A stretch of 9,860 bases of DNA, from assembly GCA_049794535.1 (NCBI GenBank), contig JBARCX010000325.1:1-9860 (forward strand). The letters are read 5' to 3'. The first letter of the stretch is position 1. Every line of letters starts with the position of its first letter. Made by a program: the position numbers and the translations under genes. The DNA comes from JBARCX01 sp049794535. Lineage in GTDB: Bacteria; Pseudomonadota; Gammaproteobacteria; Xanthomonadales; Rhodanobacteraceae. The notes beneath the pieces were generated by a model. That model was not told the origin of the DNA and made no database searches. It was given only the letters and a program-made list of their open reading frames with translations. Positions 1 through 7,312 of the stretch are shown piece by piece.

Positions 1-1
1 G

Positions 2-1801
2 ACGGGGCAATTTTATAAGCAGTTCGCGATGACAATCGCGATTTCTACCGTTATATCAGCATTCAATTCGTTGACGCTATCGCCGGCATTGGCGGCGCTC
101 TTGCTCAAGGGGCATGACGACCCAAAAGATCGGTTGACGATAGCCATGGATCGCGTGCTAGGCGGTTTTTTTCGGGCATTCAATAGAGTATTTCATCGCG
201 GTTCGGAGACCTATGGCCATGGCGTGGCCATCGTCATCGATCATAAGGGTCGCATGATGCTGATGTACGTCATTTTGCTGGGCGGCGCTTTCTTTATGGC
301 GATGGTGGTTCCTGGCGGATTCATCCCACTTCAGGACAAGCAATACCTCATCGGCATCGCACAGCTTCCCAATGGTTCGTCGTTGGATCGAACCGAAGAC
401 ATCTCGCGCCAGATGGGAGCCATAGCACTCAAAGAACCGGGTATAGAATCTGCCGTGCAATTTCCCGGCATGTCGATCAACGGTTTCAACAATTCTTCAA
501 GCGCGACCATTGTCTTCGTGACGCTGAAAGATTTCGATGAGCGCAAAAGATCGGACCTGAGTGCGGCTGCCATAGCGGCCTCTCTCAATAAGAAGTTTGC
601 AACGATTAAGGGCGCCTATACCGCCGTATTTCCGCCACCGCCGATTCTCGGCTTGGGAAATCTTGGCGGCTTCAAATTCCAGATCGAGGATCGAGGGGCG
701 CAAGGTTATACAGCCCTCGACAACGTGACACAGGCATTCCTGAAGGAAACGGCAAAAACACCAGAGCTCGGCCCAACTTTTTCAAGTTATCAAATCAATG
801 TACCCCAGCTAAAAGTTGATGTTGATCGGTTGAATGCCAAGCAGCTCGGTGTCTCCATCACCGACATATTCAGCACGATGCAGATTTACTTGGGCTCACA
901 ATACGTCAACGACTTCAATCGTTTTGGCCGTGTATTCCAGGTACGTGTCCAGGCCGATGCGCCTTTTCGCGCACACGTTGAGGACATAGGCCTCCTCAAG
1001 ACACGTAATGCAGCCGGCGAAATGATTCCGTTATCGTCCCTGGTGAAGGTTTCGCAAACCTATGGGCCTGAGACCGTGGTCCGCTATAACGGCTATACGG
1101 CTGCGGACATCAGCGGCGGTCCGGCTCCGGGTTATTCGACGGGGCAGGCGCAGGCGGCGGTGGAAAGGATCGCGGCGAAGACATTGCCGCACGGGTTCAA
1201 GCTGGAATGGACTGATCTTGCCTTCCAACAGCTCATCGCTGGTAATGCCTCACTCGTGGTCTTTCCGATCAGCATCCTGCTGGTGTTCCTTGCGCTCGCT
1301 GCCCTGTATGAAAGCCTGACGCTCCCGCTCGCAGTGATCCTGATTGTGCCGATGAGTCTGTTGTGCGCATTGATTGGCGTTTGGATCACGCAGGGCGACA
1401 ACAACATCTTCACCCAGGTCGGATTGATGATACTCGTGGGTCTCGCGTCGAAGAATGCCATTCTTATAGTGGAATTCGCACGAGAGCTGGAGATGCAAGG
1501 GCGCAGTATTATCGAGGCGGCCATTGAAGCCTGTCGCTTGCGTCTGCGTCCGATCCTGATGACCTCGGTAGCGTTCATTATGGGCGTGGTGCCATTGGTG
1601 CTTTCTTCCGGTGCGGGCTCGGAGACCCGTCACGCGATGGGCATAGCGGTCTTCTTCGGCATGTTGGGTGTAACACTTTTTGGCTTGATGTTGACCCCTG
1701 TCTTTTACGTATTGCTGCGCCATTTGGCCGGAAGCAAGCAGATGCTCGACAAACACGGCAACAACCCCCGAGTGCTCGGCATCGAAGAAGCGGGGTTATA
1801 A
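2..1801 (+). CDS. RND (HAE1) multidrug efflux permease, C-terminal part, cut by the left window edge
   Basis: This is the inner-membrane proton-driven pump subunit of a tripartite drug exporter. The frame is open from base 2 (TGQFYKQF...), so the ATG at 29 is internal; about 455 N-terminal residues of a roughly 1050-residue protein lie outside. In the visible 599 residues one sees TM6 (about 10-38), TM7 (about 85-108) ending in PGGFIP, the second periplasmic porter/docking half with QLPNGSSLDRTE and VFPPPPILGLGNLGGFK, and TM8-TM12 from about 425 onward. TM10 carries GLASKNAILIVEFA with the Lys equivalent to AcrB Lys940, and TM11 starts with RLRPILMTS, which holds the Arg of the proton relay; the TM4 aspartates are in the missing part. 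The FPPPP..GLG..GGFK stretch is closest in my memory to MexF/BpeF/OqxB-type pumps (chloramphenicol, quinolone and trimethoprim exporters). The substrate is not deducible. The outer-membrane channel gene follows after 11 bp, so the two are co-transcribed. Confidence 0.96.
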   Translation, partial: TGQFYKQFAMTIAISTVISAFNSLTLSPALAALLLKGHDDPKDRLTIAMDRVLGGFFRAFNRVFHRGSETYGHGVAIVIDHKGRMMLMYVILLGGAFFMAMVVPGGFIPLQDKQYLIGIAQLPNGSSLDRTEDISRQMGAIALKEPGIESAVQFPGMSINGFNNSSSATIVFVTLKDFDERKRSDLSAAAIAASLNKKFATIKGAYTAVFPPPPILGLGNLGGFKFQIEDRGAQGYTALDNVTQAFLKETAKTPELGPTFSSYQINVPQLKVDVDRLNAKQLGVSITDIFSTMQIYLGSQYVNDFNRFGRVFQVRVQADAPFRAHVEDIGLLKTRNAAGEMIPLSSLVKVSQTYGPETVVRYNGYTAADISGGPAPGYSTGQAQAAVERIAAKTLPHGFKLEWTDLAFQQLIAGNASLVVFPISILLVFLALAALYESLTLPLAVILIVPMSLLCALIGVWITQGDNNIFTQVGLMILVGLASKNAILIVEFARELEMQGRSIIEAAIEACRLRLRPILMTSVAFIMGVVPLVLSSGAGSETRHAMGIAVFFGMLGVTLFGLMLTPVFYVLLRHLAGSKQMLDKHGNNPRVLGIEEAGL

Positions 1802-1806
1802 GGGAG
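1802..1806 (+). promoter_or_regulatory. Ribosome binding site of the outer-membrane channel gene
   Basis: GGGAG (AAGGGAG counting the end of the permease stop codon) lies 6 nt before the ATG at 1813. It supports that start and close coupling to the permease gene. Confidence 0.7.
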
Positions 1807-1812
1807 CGCACC

Positions 1813-3342
1813 ATGATTCGGTTATCTCTGAAGTTGAATAGATGCGCTGTTTTATCGCTCGGCGCGTGGACGTTTTTAGCGGGCTGCTCACTTGAGCCTC
1901 ACTATACGGTTCCCGACGTCGCGGCATCTTCGGCTTTCAAGGAAGCTAGCGTGATAACGCCGCAGGAGGCGGGAACTTGGGAAAAGGCGAGCCCAGCAGA
2001 AAGTGTGCCGCGTGGTGAGTGGTGGAAGGTCTTTAACGATCCCCAACTTGATAGCTATGAATCAGAGGCGCGAGCCGCCAATCAGAACCTGAAGGCTGCA
2101 GCTGCACGAGTCGAGGAGGTGAGGGCGTTTCAACAAACTGCGCGATCGCAAGAATTTCCCTCGACTGGAGTAGGTTTCGGGCCCGCGCGCCAGCTCAATT
2201 CACCCGATTCATTAGGCGTTCCGCCAGGAACCGTTATCGAGCCCCAGAATGTTTGGCGGGCGCAAGCTTCAATTTCCTATGAGGTGGATCTTTTTGGGCG
2301 GGTATCGTCTACCGTTCATGCAGCTAAAGCCGACGCGGAACAAAGTGAAGCTCTTTTTCGCTCCGTTCAGCTAGCGCTTGAAGGTGACGTGGCGCAAAAC
2401 TACTTCTCGTTGCGCGAACTTGATGGTGAGCTCGATGTTTTGGGTAAAACTGTTGTTTTGCGTCAAGAAGCGCTCGATTTTGTGCAACACCGTTTCGATG
2501 CTGGTGACGTAAGCGAGTTAGACATGGCTCAGGCTAAGGCGGAACTCGAATCGGCTCGTTCCGATGCGATGACGTTGACCCGCCAACGGTCTGTCTCCGA
2601 GCATAGCCTTGCGGTACTGCTTGGCAGGGCGCCAGCCGAACTCACGGTGAAGGCTCATCCGATCGAGGCCGTTACGATCAAAATTCCGCCAGGGTTGCCG
2701 TCGTCGCTTCTTGAGCGACGCCCTGATATTTCGGCTGCTGAGCGTGCCATGGCTGCCGCCAATGCGCGCGTGGGCATCGCAAGAGCTGCATTCTTCCCGT
2801 CGCTTATGCTTACCGGGATAGGTGGCTACGAATCCTCGACCTTGAGCAACCTATTCAATTGGTCCAGCCGATCGTTCTTGCTCGGACCTTTGGTGGGGAC
2901 TCCATTGAACATGCCCCTTTTCGATGGCGGGTTGCGCAAAGGCAACTTGGCGAACGCACGTGCCAGGTACGAGGAACAGGTCGCCTTTTATCGCCAACAA
3001 GTGTTGGTGGCATTTCGTGAAGTAGAAGATAGCCTCGCGAACGTCCGCATACTGCGCGATCAGACGGAGGTTGAGGACTCGGCAGTCCAGGCTTCTGCAC
3101 GCGCCGCGCAGCTTTCGCGTACCCAGTACGAGGATGGCCAGGTTAACTATCTCGACGTTATCGAAAGCGAGCGAACGCTTTTGCAAACGCGGCGCGCAGC
3201 CATGCAACTGGACGGAGCGCAGGCTGTTTCAACGGTGAACCTGATCCGCGCGTTGGGTGGCGGGTGGCGAGATACGCCGGCGGATAGCGCGGTAGCCTCC
3301 GTGGCTGCGTCCAAAAATTTATCTATTGCTGGAAGGAAATGA
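1813..3342 (+). CDS. RND efflux outer-membrane channel lipoprotein (NodT/OprM family)
   Basis: This 509-aa protein is the TolC-like outer-membrane exit duct that works with the permease just upstream. The N-terminus is a lipoprotein signal peptide: MIRLSLKLNR, a hydrophobic stretch, then the lipobox LAGC with the acylated Cys at residue 25. The family's usual early WWKVFNDPQLD segment follows at about residues 71-81. Two outer-membrane efflux (OEP) repeats cover roughly residues 75-275 and 300-490. Recognisable family motifs are SYEVDLFGRV, the RFDAGDVSELD segment in the first repeat, LLERRPDISAAERAMAAANARVGIARAAFFPS opening the second (quoted in part: RRPDI..AE..), and the matching SRTQYEDGQVNYLDVIES in the second. 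The length is normal for the family (about 470-510). The start has a good ribosome site 6 nt upstream. The stop overlaps the ATGA at which the next gene could begin. Confidence 0.96.
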   Translation: MIRLSLKLNRCAVLSLGAWTFLAGCSLEPHYTVPDVAASSAFKEASVITPQEAGTWEKASPAESVPRGEWWKVFNDPQLDSYESEARAANQNLKAAAARVEEVRAFQQTARSQEFPSTGVGFGPARQLNSPDSLGVPPGTVIEPQNVWRAQASISYEVDLFGRVSSTVHAAKADAEQSEALFRSVQLALEGDVAQNYFSLRELDGELDVLGKTVVLRQEALDFVQHRFDAGDVSELDMAQAKAELESARSDAMTLTRQRSVSEHSLAVLLGRAPAELTVKAHPIEAVTIKIPPGLPSSLLERRPDISAAERAMAAANARVGIARAAFFPSLMLTGIGGYESSTLSNLFNWSSRSFLLGPLVGTPLNMPLFDGGLRKGNLANARARYEEQVAFYRQQVLVAFREVEDSLANVRILRDQTEVEDSAVQASARAAQLSRTQYEDGQVNYLDVIESERTLLQTRRAAMQLDGAQAVSTVNLIRALGGGWRDTPADSAVASVAASKNLSIAGRK

Positions 3343-3344
3343 CC

Positions 3345-3779
3345 ATGTCGAACCCTTCACTAGGTGACATCCTGCGCGTTCGGGAAGCTGCCATAACCGC
3401 CAGTTGTCTGGTCGAGCTTGAGAAGCAAGCCGCGGAGAAAGGACCTTGTGCAGTTGCGGATCTACAGTTGGTTAAGGATTTCTTTCATGAAGCAATGACC
3501 CAATTTACCAATTCGATACTCGGGCATATCGAAATTCGTCCGCTGCTGCTTGGAAAGGGCAAGAACGAAAAGGTCGCGTCTATACTTCAGACCTTTCGAT
3601 GGAAAGGTAGCTTCGATATCCGGGATTCATCACATCCCTATCACGCTGTATGGGTTCCGTTTCAAGCCTGGTGCGACGAGAACGGTTTGCGCCCCGAAAT
3701 TGGAGTCAATTGCATGTACACCGTTGGAGGTGGCGAGCAGTGGCATGCATTGACTGTTAAGTCCACAACCTCCGCATAA
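3345..3779 (+). CDS. Unrecognised 144-aa protein, last gene of the efflux operon
   Basis: I do not recognise this protein. Two starts are possible: the ATG at 3339 overlaps the channel gene's stop (ATGA), and the ATG at 3345 lies 8 nt after the ribosome-site-like GGAAGG at 3331-3336. I prefer 3345 (MSNPSLGDIL) because GGAAGG is only 2 nt from the first ATG. The protein has no signal peptide and no membrane segment, so it is probably cytoplasmic. The first 80 residues look helical and charged (LVELEKQAAEKGPC, LVKDFFHEAMTQF). The C-terminal half is rich in aromatic residues and probably beta-structured (TFRWKGSFDI, HAVWVPFQAW, NCMYTVGGGEQWHALTV). There are four Cys but no obvious metal site. 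Its position argues for co-expression with the pump, in a place where exporters do not normally need a fourth component. The role is unknown. Confidence 0.8.
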   Translation: MSNPSLGDILRVREAAITASCLVELEKQAAEKGPCAVADLQLVKDFFHEAMTQFTNSILGHIEIRPLLLGKGKNEKVASILQTFRWKGSFDIRDSSHPYHAVWVPFQAWCDENGLRPEIGVNCMYTVGGGEQWHALTVKSTTSA

Positions 3780-3890
3780 GCCCGAACAAATACTTCACGC
3801 CTTCGATGGCGCTTTCGAAATAAGCGAACGCGATAGAGAATGCCATGTGCATATGGTTTACTCATGAAAAATTGGAGTGAATCGTTTCTC

Positions 3891-3895
3891 GAGGA
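3891..3895 (+). promoter_or_regulatory. Ribosome binding site that sets the LysR start
   Basis: GAGGA is followed by an A-rich spacer, with the ATG at 3903. It favours MDRLAAIQVF as the N-terminus, which is also where the LysR winged-helix domain normally begins, over an in-frame ATG at 3840. Confidence 0.65.
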
Positions 3896-3902
3896 AAAAA
3901 AG

Positions 3903-4786
3903 ATGGATCGCCTAGCCGCGATTCAAGTTTTTATTCGCGTGGTGGACTCGGGCTCCTTCTCTGCTGCTGCCAGGCAGCACAACATAGGTCAGCCCGCCGT
4001 TTCCAAGGCAATCGCACAGCTTGAGGAGTGGCTGAGAGTCAAGTTGCTACTACGGACGACTCGCGCACTTACGCCAACCGAGGCTGGCACCAGCTTCTAC
4101 GAACGCGCCAATCGCGCGGTCGAGGAGGCCGATGAGGCTGTGATTGCCGCCCGCGGTACGGCATCTGGCCTATCTGGCAAACTGCGCGTGTCGGCGACGG
4201 TTTGCTTTGCGCGGCTTCACATCGTTCCGCGCTTAGCGGAGTTTTTACATAAGCATCCGAGCCTCGTTCTCAAGCTGATTTTGGAGGACCGCGTCATCGA
4301 TCTGGTCGAGGAAGGTATCGATCTGGCCTTACGTTCAAATGCGACAGCTGACTCTGGCATGGCCACGCGCATCATCGCCAAGGTGCGGCGCGTTGTCGTC
4401 GGCACACCAGAGTACTTTGACCGGCACGGCAAGCCGAATGTACCGGCCGATTTGCTCACGCATCGCGCCGTCGTCTATACCCGCGGGGGGGCGAAAGCTG
4501 GACGTTCCGCAAAGAGGCCGACGAGATCCTGGTCAACATGCAGGGACGCGTGAAGATAAGCGCAGCCGACGGGGTTCGTTTGGCCGTGATCGCCAGCATG
4601 GGCCTTGCTGTGGCCTCTGAATGGGTTTTCGCATCAGAGCTAAAGTCGGGCGAGGTGGTGACCGTGCTCGACGATTGGACACTTCCGCCCATCAACGTCT
4701 CAGCAGTTTATCCAGCCGGACGGCTTTCCGGCACCAAAGCGAGGCAGTTTGCGGCGTTCGTTGAATCTTGCCTGGCTACCGGCTAG
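3903..4786 (+). pseudogene. LysR-family transcriptional regulator with a frameshift in a G7 run
   Basis: The product would be a DNA-binding regulator with an N-terminal winged helix (about residues 1-60; the recognition-helix region reads SFSAAARQHNIGQPAVSKAIAQLE in pieces) and a C-terminal effector-binding domain from about residue 90. The frame from 3903 runs normally to residue 194 (VVYTRGG) and then goes off into a basic, unrelated tail ending at 4553. The correct continuation (ESWTFRKEADEILVNMQGR..., later GLAVASEWVF and the end AAFVESCLATG) is in another frame and stops at 4786. The switch falls in the seven G at 4485-4491: one G more or two fewer restores a 293-294-residue protein of usual length. 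The domain looks like the CrgA/AaeR-like subgroup. It lies downstream of, and in line with, the efflux operon, whereas pump regulators are often divergent, so control of the pump is only a guess. It may be a true pseudogene, phase-variable, or a base-calling error. Confidence 0.88.
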
Positions 4787-4899
4787 ATGCAGTGCAAAGG
4801 AAAGGCATCAAGATTGCTCACGCCGACTCAATCCCGGGCCATGTCGCCCCGTGGAGTAGGGACGATGCTATGAGCCAGAATACTTACATCGAGCCACAC
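4787..4899. other. Convergent intergenic gap, nothing clear
   Basis: This is 113 bp between the LysR stop codon and the SDR stop codon, which face each other. I see no GC-rich hairpin followed by a T-run on either strand, so no intrinsic terminator is called. Confidence 0.5.
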
Positions 4900-5655
4900 T
4901 TAGACGGCGCTGTGACCACCGTCAACGTTAAGGCTATGGCCGGTCACAAACCGGGCTTCATCCGAGGCAATGAACACGATTCCATCGGCAACCTCTTCAG
5001 AGAGACCAAGTCGGCCAAGTGGAACTCCTTCGACCAGGCGTGCTTTGTTGTCATCGGTACCGGTGAAGCGGGTCAGCATTCCAGTGTCCGTTGGGCCCGG
5101 TGAGACACAATTCACGCGAATTCCCTCACTTGCGAGTTCAAGGGCAGCGGATTTTGAGATTCCTTCCACCGCGTGCTTAGCGGCGACATAGACGGAGGCG
5201 AATGCCGCTCCCTTGTGACCATAGGTCGATGAGATGTTGATAATGTTTCCTTTGCTGGGGCCACTATTGGCTTGCATCGTAAGAATTTCGTGTTTCATGC
5301 TCAGTAACACTCCGACCACGTTTGTGTCGAACGTTGCGGCGATGCTTCCCGCCGTCTGAGCGGTGATTGGTCCGATTTGCCCCTCTGTGGCGGCATTGTT
5401 TACAGCGACATCCAATCGGCCGAACCTTGAAACCGTCTTTGCCACGAGGCTTTTTATCTCCTCCTCATTTCGAATGTCCGCGCGAATATAAGCGGCCTCG
5501 GCGCCAAGTTCTTGCAGCTCAAAGGCCAGCGCTTGGCCAACTTCGTCACGTCGACCGGATACCACCACGCACGCGCCTCTTTTAGCAAACGCAAATGCCG
5601 ATGCCCGGCCAATGCCTGTAAGGGCTCCCGTGATAAGAACGACTTGGTTTTTCAT
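4900..5655 (-). CDS. Short-chain dehydrogenase/reductase (SDR) family oxidoreductase
   Basis: This 251-aa classical SDR is an NAD(P)-dependent alcohol/ketone oxidoreductase with a Rossmann fold. It carries the cofactor loop TGALTGIG at 10-17, NNAA at 86-89, the active-site Asn112 in TNVVG, Ser142 or Ser143 in INISS, Tyr156 and Lys160 in YVAAK, and the SPGPTDT loop at 185-191. It ends in the usual NVDGGHSAV. The two arginines at 35-36 after the second beta strand (SGRRDE) suggest NADP(H) preference. The start chosen is the ATG at 5655, which opens directly into VVLITG and has GGAG 7 nt upstream. The frame stays open to a TTG at 5763, but the extra 36 residues do not look like SDR sequence. It follows the DUF59 gene by about 131 bp on the same strand and may be its operon partner. 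The substrate cannot be read from the sequence; many relatives are annotated as 3-oxoacyl-ACP reductase or glucose dehydrogenase without proof. Confidence 0.95.
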   Translation of the reverse strand: MKNQVVLITGALTGIGRASAFAFAKRGACVVVSGRRDEVGQALAFELQELGAEAAYIRADIRNEEEIKSLVAKTVSRFGRLDVAVNNAATEGQIGPITAQTAGSIAATFDTNVVGVLLSMKHEILTMQANSGPSKGNIINISSTYGHKGAAFASVYVAAKHAVEGISKSAALELASEGIRVNCVSPGPTDTGMLTRFTGTDDNKARLVEGVPLGRLGLSEEVADGIVFIASDEARFVTGHSLNVDGGHSAV

Positions 5656-5786
5656 GGTTGACTCCACGGATTTCATTCGGTCATGGGCACGGTACGCACC
5701 CATGTCGCTTGTTTGGACAAAACGAATGCTTGCGTTGTCTAAATCTTCCAGGCTGTAACTCAAGCAGTTCTTGGAGGTTTTGCAAC

Positions 5787-6173
5787 TTAAGTGAGTTTCA
5801 CCGCCCGATGTAACGGGCGGGCGTTCCCATCCGAGTGGCCCCGGATATACTCGCGCTGATCCGCTAATTTTTGTTTTGCGTCGGATGTCATGTTGTCGGG
5901 ATGCCAGTTTGCACCATGGTCAAAGTTGCACTTGACCCCGATGAAGCCGGGTAAATCTTCAAGTACCCGTTCGATCTCCATCTCGAAATAGGGCAGGGCA
6001 TGACAAAGTGGCGACGTCATGCGCAAGGCAATTGACACATTTCCCGAGGCAAGTTCAATGCTCTCGACCATACCCATGTCGACAATCGACAATGGGACTT
6101 TGGTGGCGGCGCTGCAGGGGTCAATGACGTTATGCAGGCGCGAAATGACGTCTTCCTGCGAAATGGGGGTCAT
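5787..6173 (-). CDS. DUF59/MIP18-type iron-sulfur assembly family protein
   Basis: This 128-aa protein belongs to the DUF59 (MIP18, SufT/PaaD-like) family, small proteins that help mature Fe-S or other metal enzymes. The family pattern is visible: an N-terminal helix (ISQEDVISRLHNVIDP), then SIVDMGMVESIEL, a beta strand NVSIALRMTSPLC with the conserved Cys at residue 57, an amphipathic helix PYFEMEIERVLEDL, and the C-terminal WHPDNMTSDAKQKLADQ, which matches the W-x-P-x-x-M-S-x-x-A-x-x-x-L signature seen in PaaD-like proteins. In the DPE motif after the first helix the Glu is replaced (DPC). Its ATG overlaps the stop of the amidohydrolase gene by 4 bp (ATGA), so the two are translationally coupled and probably work on one process. 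A client enzyme is not evident nearby. Confidence 0.88.
   Translation of the reverse strand: MTPISQEDVISRLHNVIDPCSAATKVPLSIVDMGMVESIELASGNVSIALRMTSPLCHALPYFEMEIERVLEDLPGFIGVKCNFDHGANWHPDNMTSDAKQKLADQREYIRGHSDGNARPLHRAVKLT
5801..5820 (-). terminator. GC-rich hairpin at the 3' end of the DUF59 gene, weak terminator candidate
   Basis: A perfect 7-bp inverted repeat (CCGCCCG and CGGGCGG) has a 6-nt loop. It lies inside the last codons of the DUF59 gene. On the minus strand it is followed by TGAAACTCACTT and not by a U-run, so it may attenuate transcription toward the SDR gene or simply be coding sequence. Confidence 0.25.
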
Positions 6174-7253
6174 GTTGTAAGTCCCTTCGCGAGAGTTGTC
6201 GAGTATGGCTGTGCTTTTCCCTTCGCTCGCGCAACGGAAAATTCATCGCCCGCAATATTCTTGGCGAGAGATTTGGCGTCAAGGCCGTGCATCCGAAGAT
6301 AGTTGAGCCCGAGAATATTTCTCTTGATCTCTTCGGTAATTTCTGGCAACCCCTCACGCCCACGAAGTTCGTCCGAAAAGTTAAAATTTTTCCAGAACCA
6401 TAGTAGTGGCGGTTCGGCATGCAAAACGCTGGCTCCCGACGCCCACATGAGCCGATCAAGCGCTCCCACTCCGGCGTGGGTAATCAGGCCAGCAATGACT
6501 CGTTCGAACGCCGCGGGTTTTGCAACTGCAAGGTTCGACGTCGTTTCCAGGTTCACCCAGACGTTCGGAAATCTGGCGAGTTGAAACGCCGTTTCTTCAA
6601 TGAACGCAAAGCCGCCGTGAACGACCTCAAACTGTAGGCTTGGAAATGCAGCGGCGGCGGCATCGATATCGTCCATTCGATAGTGTTTCATTGGCACAGG
6701 TCCAAGCGGAATGGCCTTATGAATTGCGACTGACCTCAGCCCTAGATCGAGTGCCCGCTGGAAAATAGGAAACGCGATTTCCGGATCATCCATATGCCAG
6801 CCGACGACGCGTTCCGCCGTGTAGCTGTTCGGATAAAGCTTGAGGCCAACGGGTTTCAACTCTTCGACCTGCTGCTCTAGCGCATCAAGCGCCTGCTTCG
6901 GATACATGGGGTCCACGCCCGCGTAGACCTGGAACCGTCCGGGCCATCTGTCGCGTGCTTCTTTGGCCTTTTTAATGCTGCATCCACCGTCCTTGAACGC
7001 ATTGACTGGCGTTACGTGATGGCATGCGAAGTCGTAGTCGCTTTCCACAAACAGCATGTTTGCGGTTTCCTCAAGCGTCCAATCCCTCATGTAATGCTCA
7101 TAAGGAATCCGATAGCCCGCCGGAGATAAGCCGTAGTGTGCACCGTAAAAAAGCATCTGCAACGGCCTTCGAATACCGGCCTGCTGCGTAGTTCTCTTCG
7201 GCAAGGTTGTAGCTGTGTGCCGAAGCGTCGACGACGAATACATCTTTAATCAT
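6170..7253 (-). CDS. Amidohydrolase-fold (amidohydrolase_2-like) protein, frameshifted near its N-terminus
   Basis: This is a TIM-barrel metal-dependent hydrolase or decarboxylase-like protein. The body is read from an in-frame ATG at 7243 (357 aa). However, the ATG at 7253, with GGAG 9 nt upstream, opens MIKDVFVVDASAHSYNLAEE in another frame, which is the expected N-terminus of this family (beta strand, D9, H13). The two join as VADAF/YGAHYG if one base is removed from the six A at 7147-7152 (plus strand), giving 360 aa. Positions in that restored protein: GLKLYP 136-141, VAIHKA with His178, VVHGG with His212, and MWASGA at 269-274 where most members have GSD, so the catalytic Asp is absent. 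Only one His is seen where HxH is usual. The chemistry may therefore differ from ordinary amidohydrolases. From memory, such proteins accompany soluble di-iron monooxygenases together with DUF59 proteins, and here the DUF59 gene overlaps its stop codon. Frameshift versus sequencing error is unresolved. Confidence 0.87.
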
Positions 7254-7263
7254 GATTTCGTAC

Positions 7264-7267
7264 TCCG
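7264..7267 (-). promoter_or_regulatory. Ribosome binding site of the amidohydrolase gene
   Basis: On the minus strand GGAG lies 9 nt before the ATG at 7253. It supports 7253 as the original start and not the ATG at 7243, which has no such site at a suitable distance. Confidence 0.55.
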
Positions 7268-7292
7268 ATAGCAGATGGCCGATCGAAACAAG

Positions 7293-7312
7293 CTCAGTGG
7301 TTTGCCACTAAG
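7293..7312 (-). terminator. Hairpin overlapping the PagL stop, possible terminator
   Basis: On the minus strand CTTAGTGG, loop CAAA, CCACTGAG forms an 8-bp stem with one G-U pair. It includes the TAG stop of the PagL-like gene and is followed by CTTGTTTCG, a poor T-tract. It may separate the PagL gene from the amidohydrolase gene, which starts about 40 nt further on. Confidence 0.35.

Noticed and set aside
1250..1756. Long open frame on the minus strand opposite the RND permease
   Set aside because: It is low in hydrophobic core and rich in His/Gln/Arg as expected from the antisense of a membrane-protein gene; no ribosome site and no family resemblance.
2851..3207. Open frame on the minus strand opposite the outer-membrane channel gene
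   Set aside because: Fully inside a well-conserved plus-strand gene, without start signal or recognisable protein.
3840..3902. Earlier in-frame start for the LysR gene
   Set aside because: The HTH domain begins at MDRLAAIQVF (3903) and GAGGA precedes that ATG at the proper distance.
5656..5763. Upstream in-frame extension of the SDR gene to a TTG start
   Set aside because: The 36 extra residues precede the first Rossmann strand and are not SDR-like; the ATG at 5655 has its own GGAG site.
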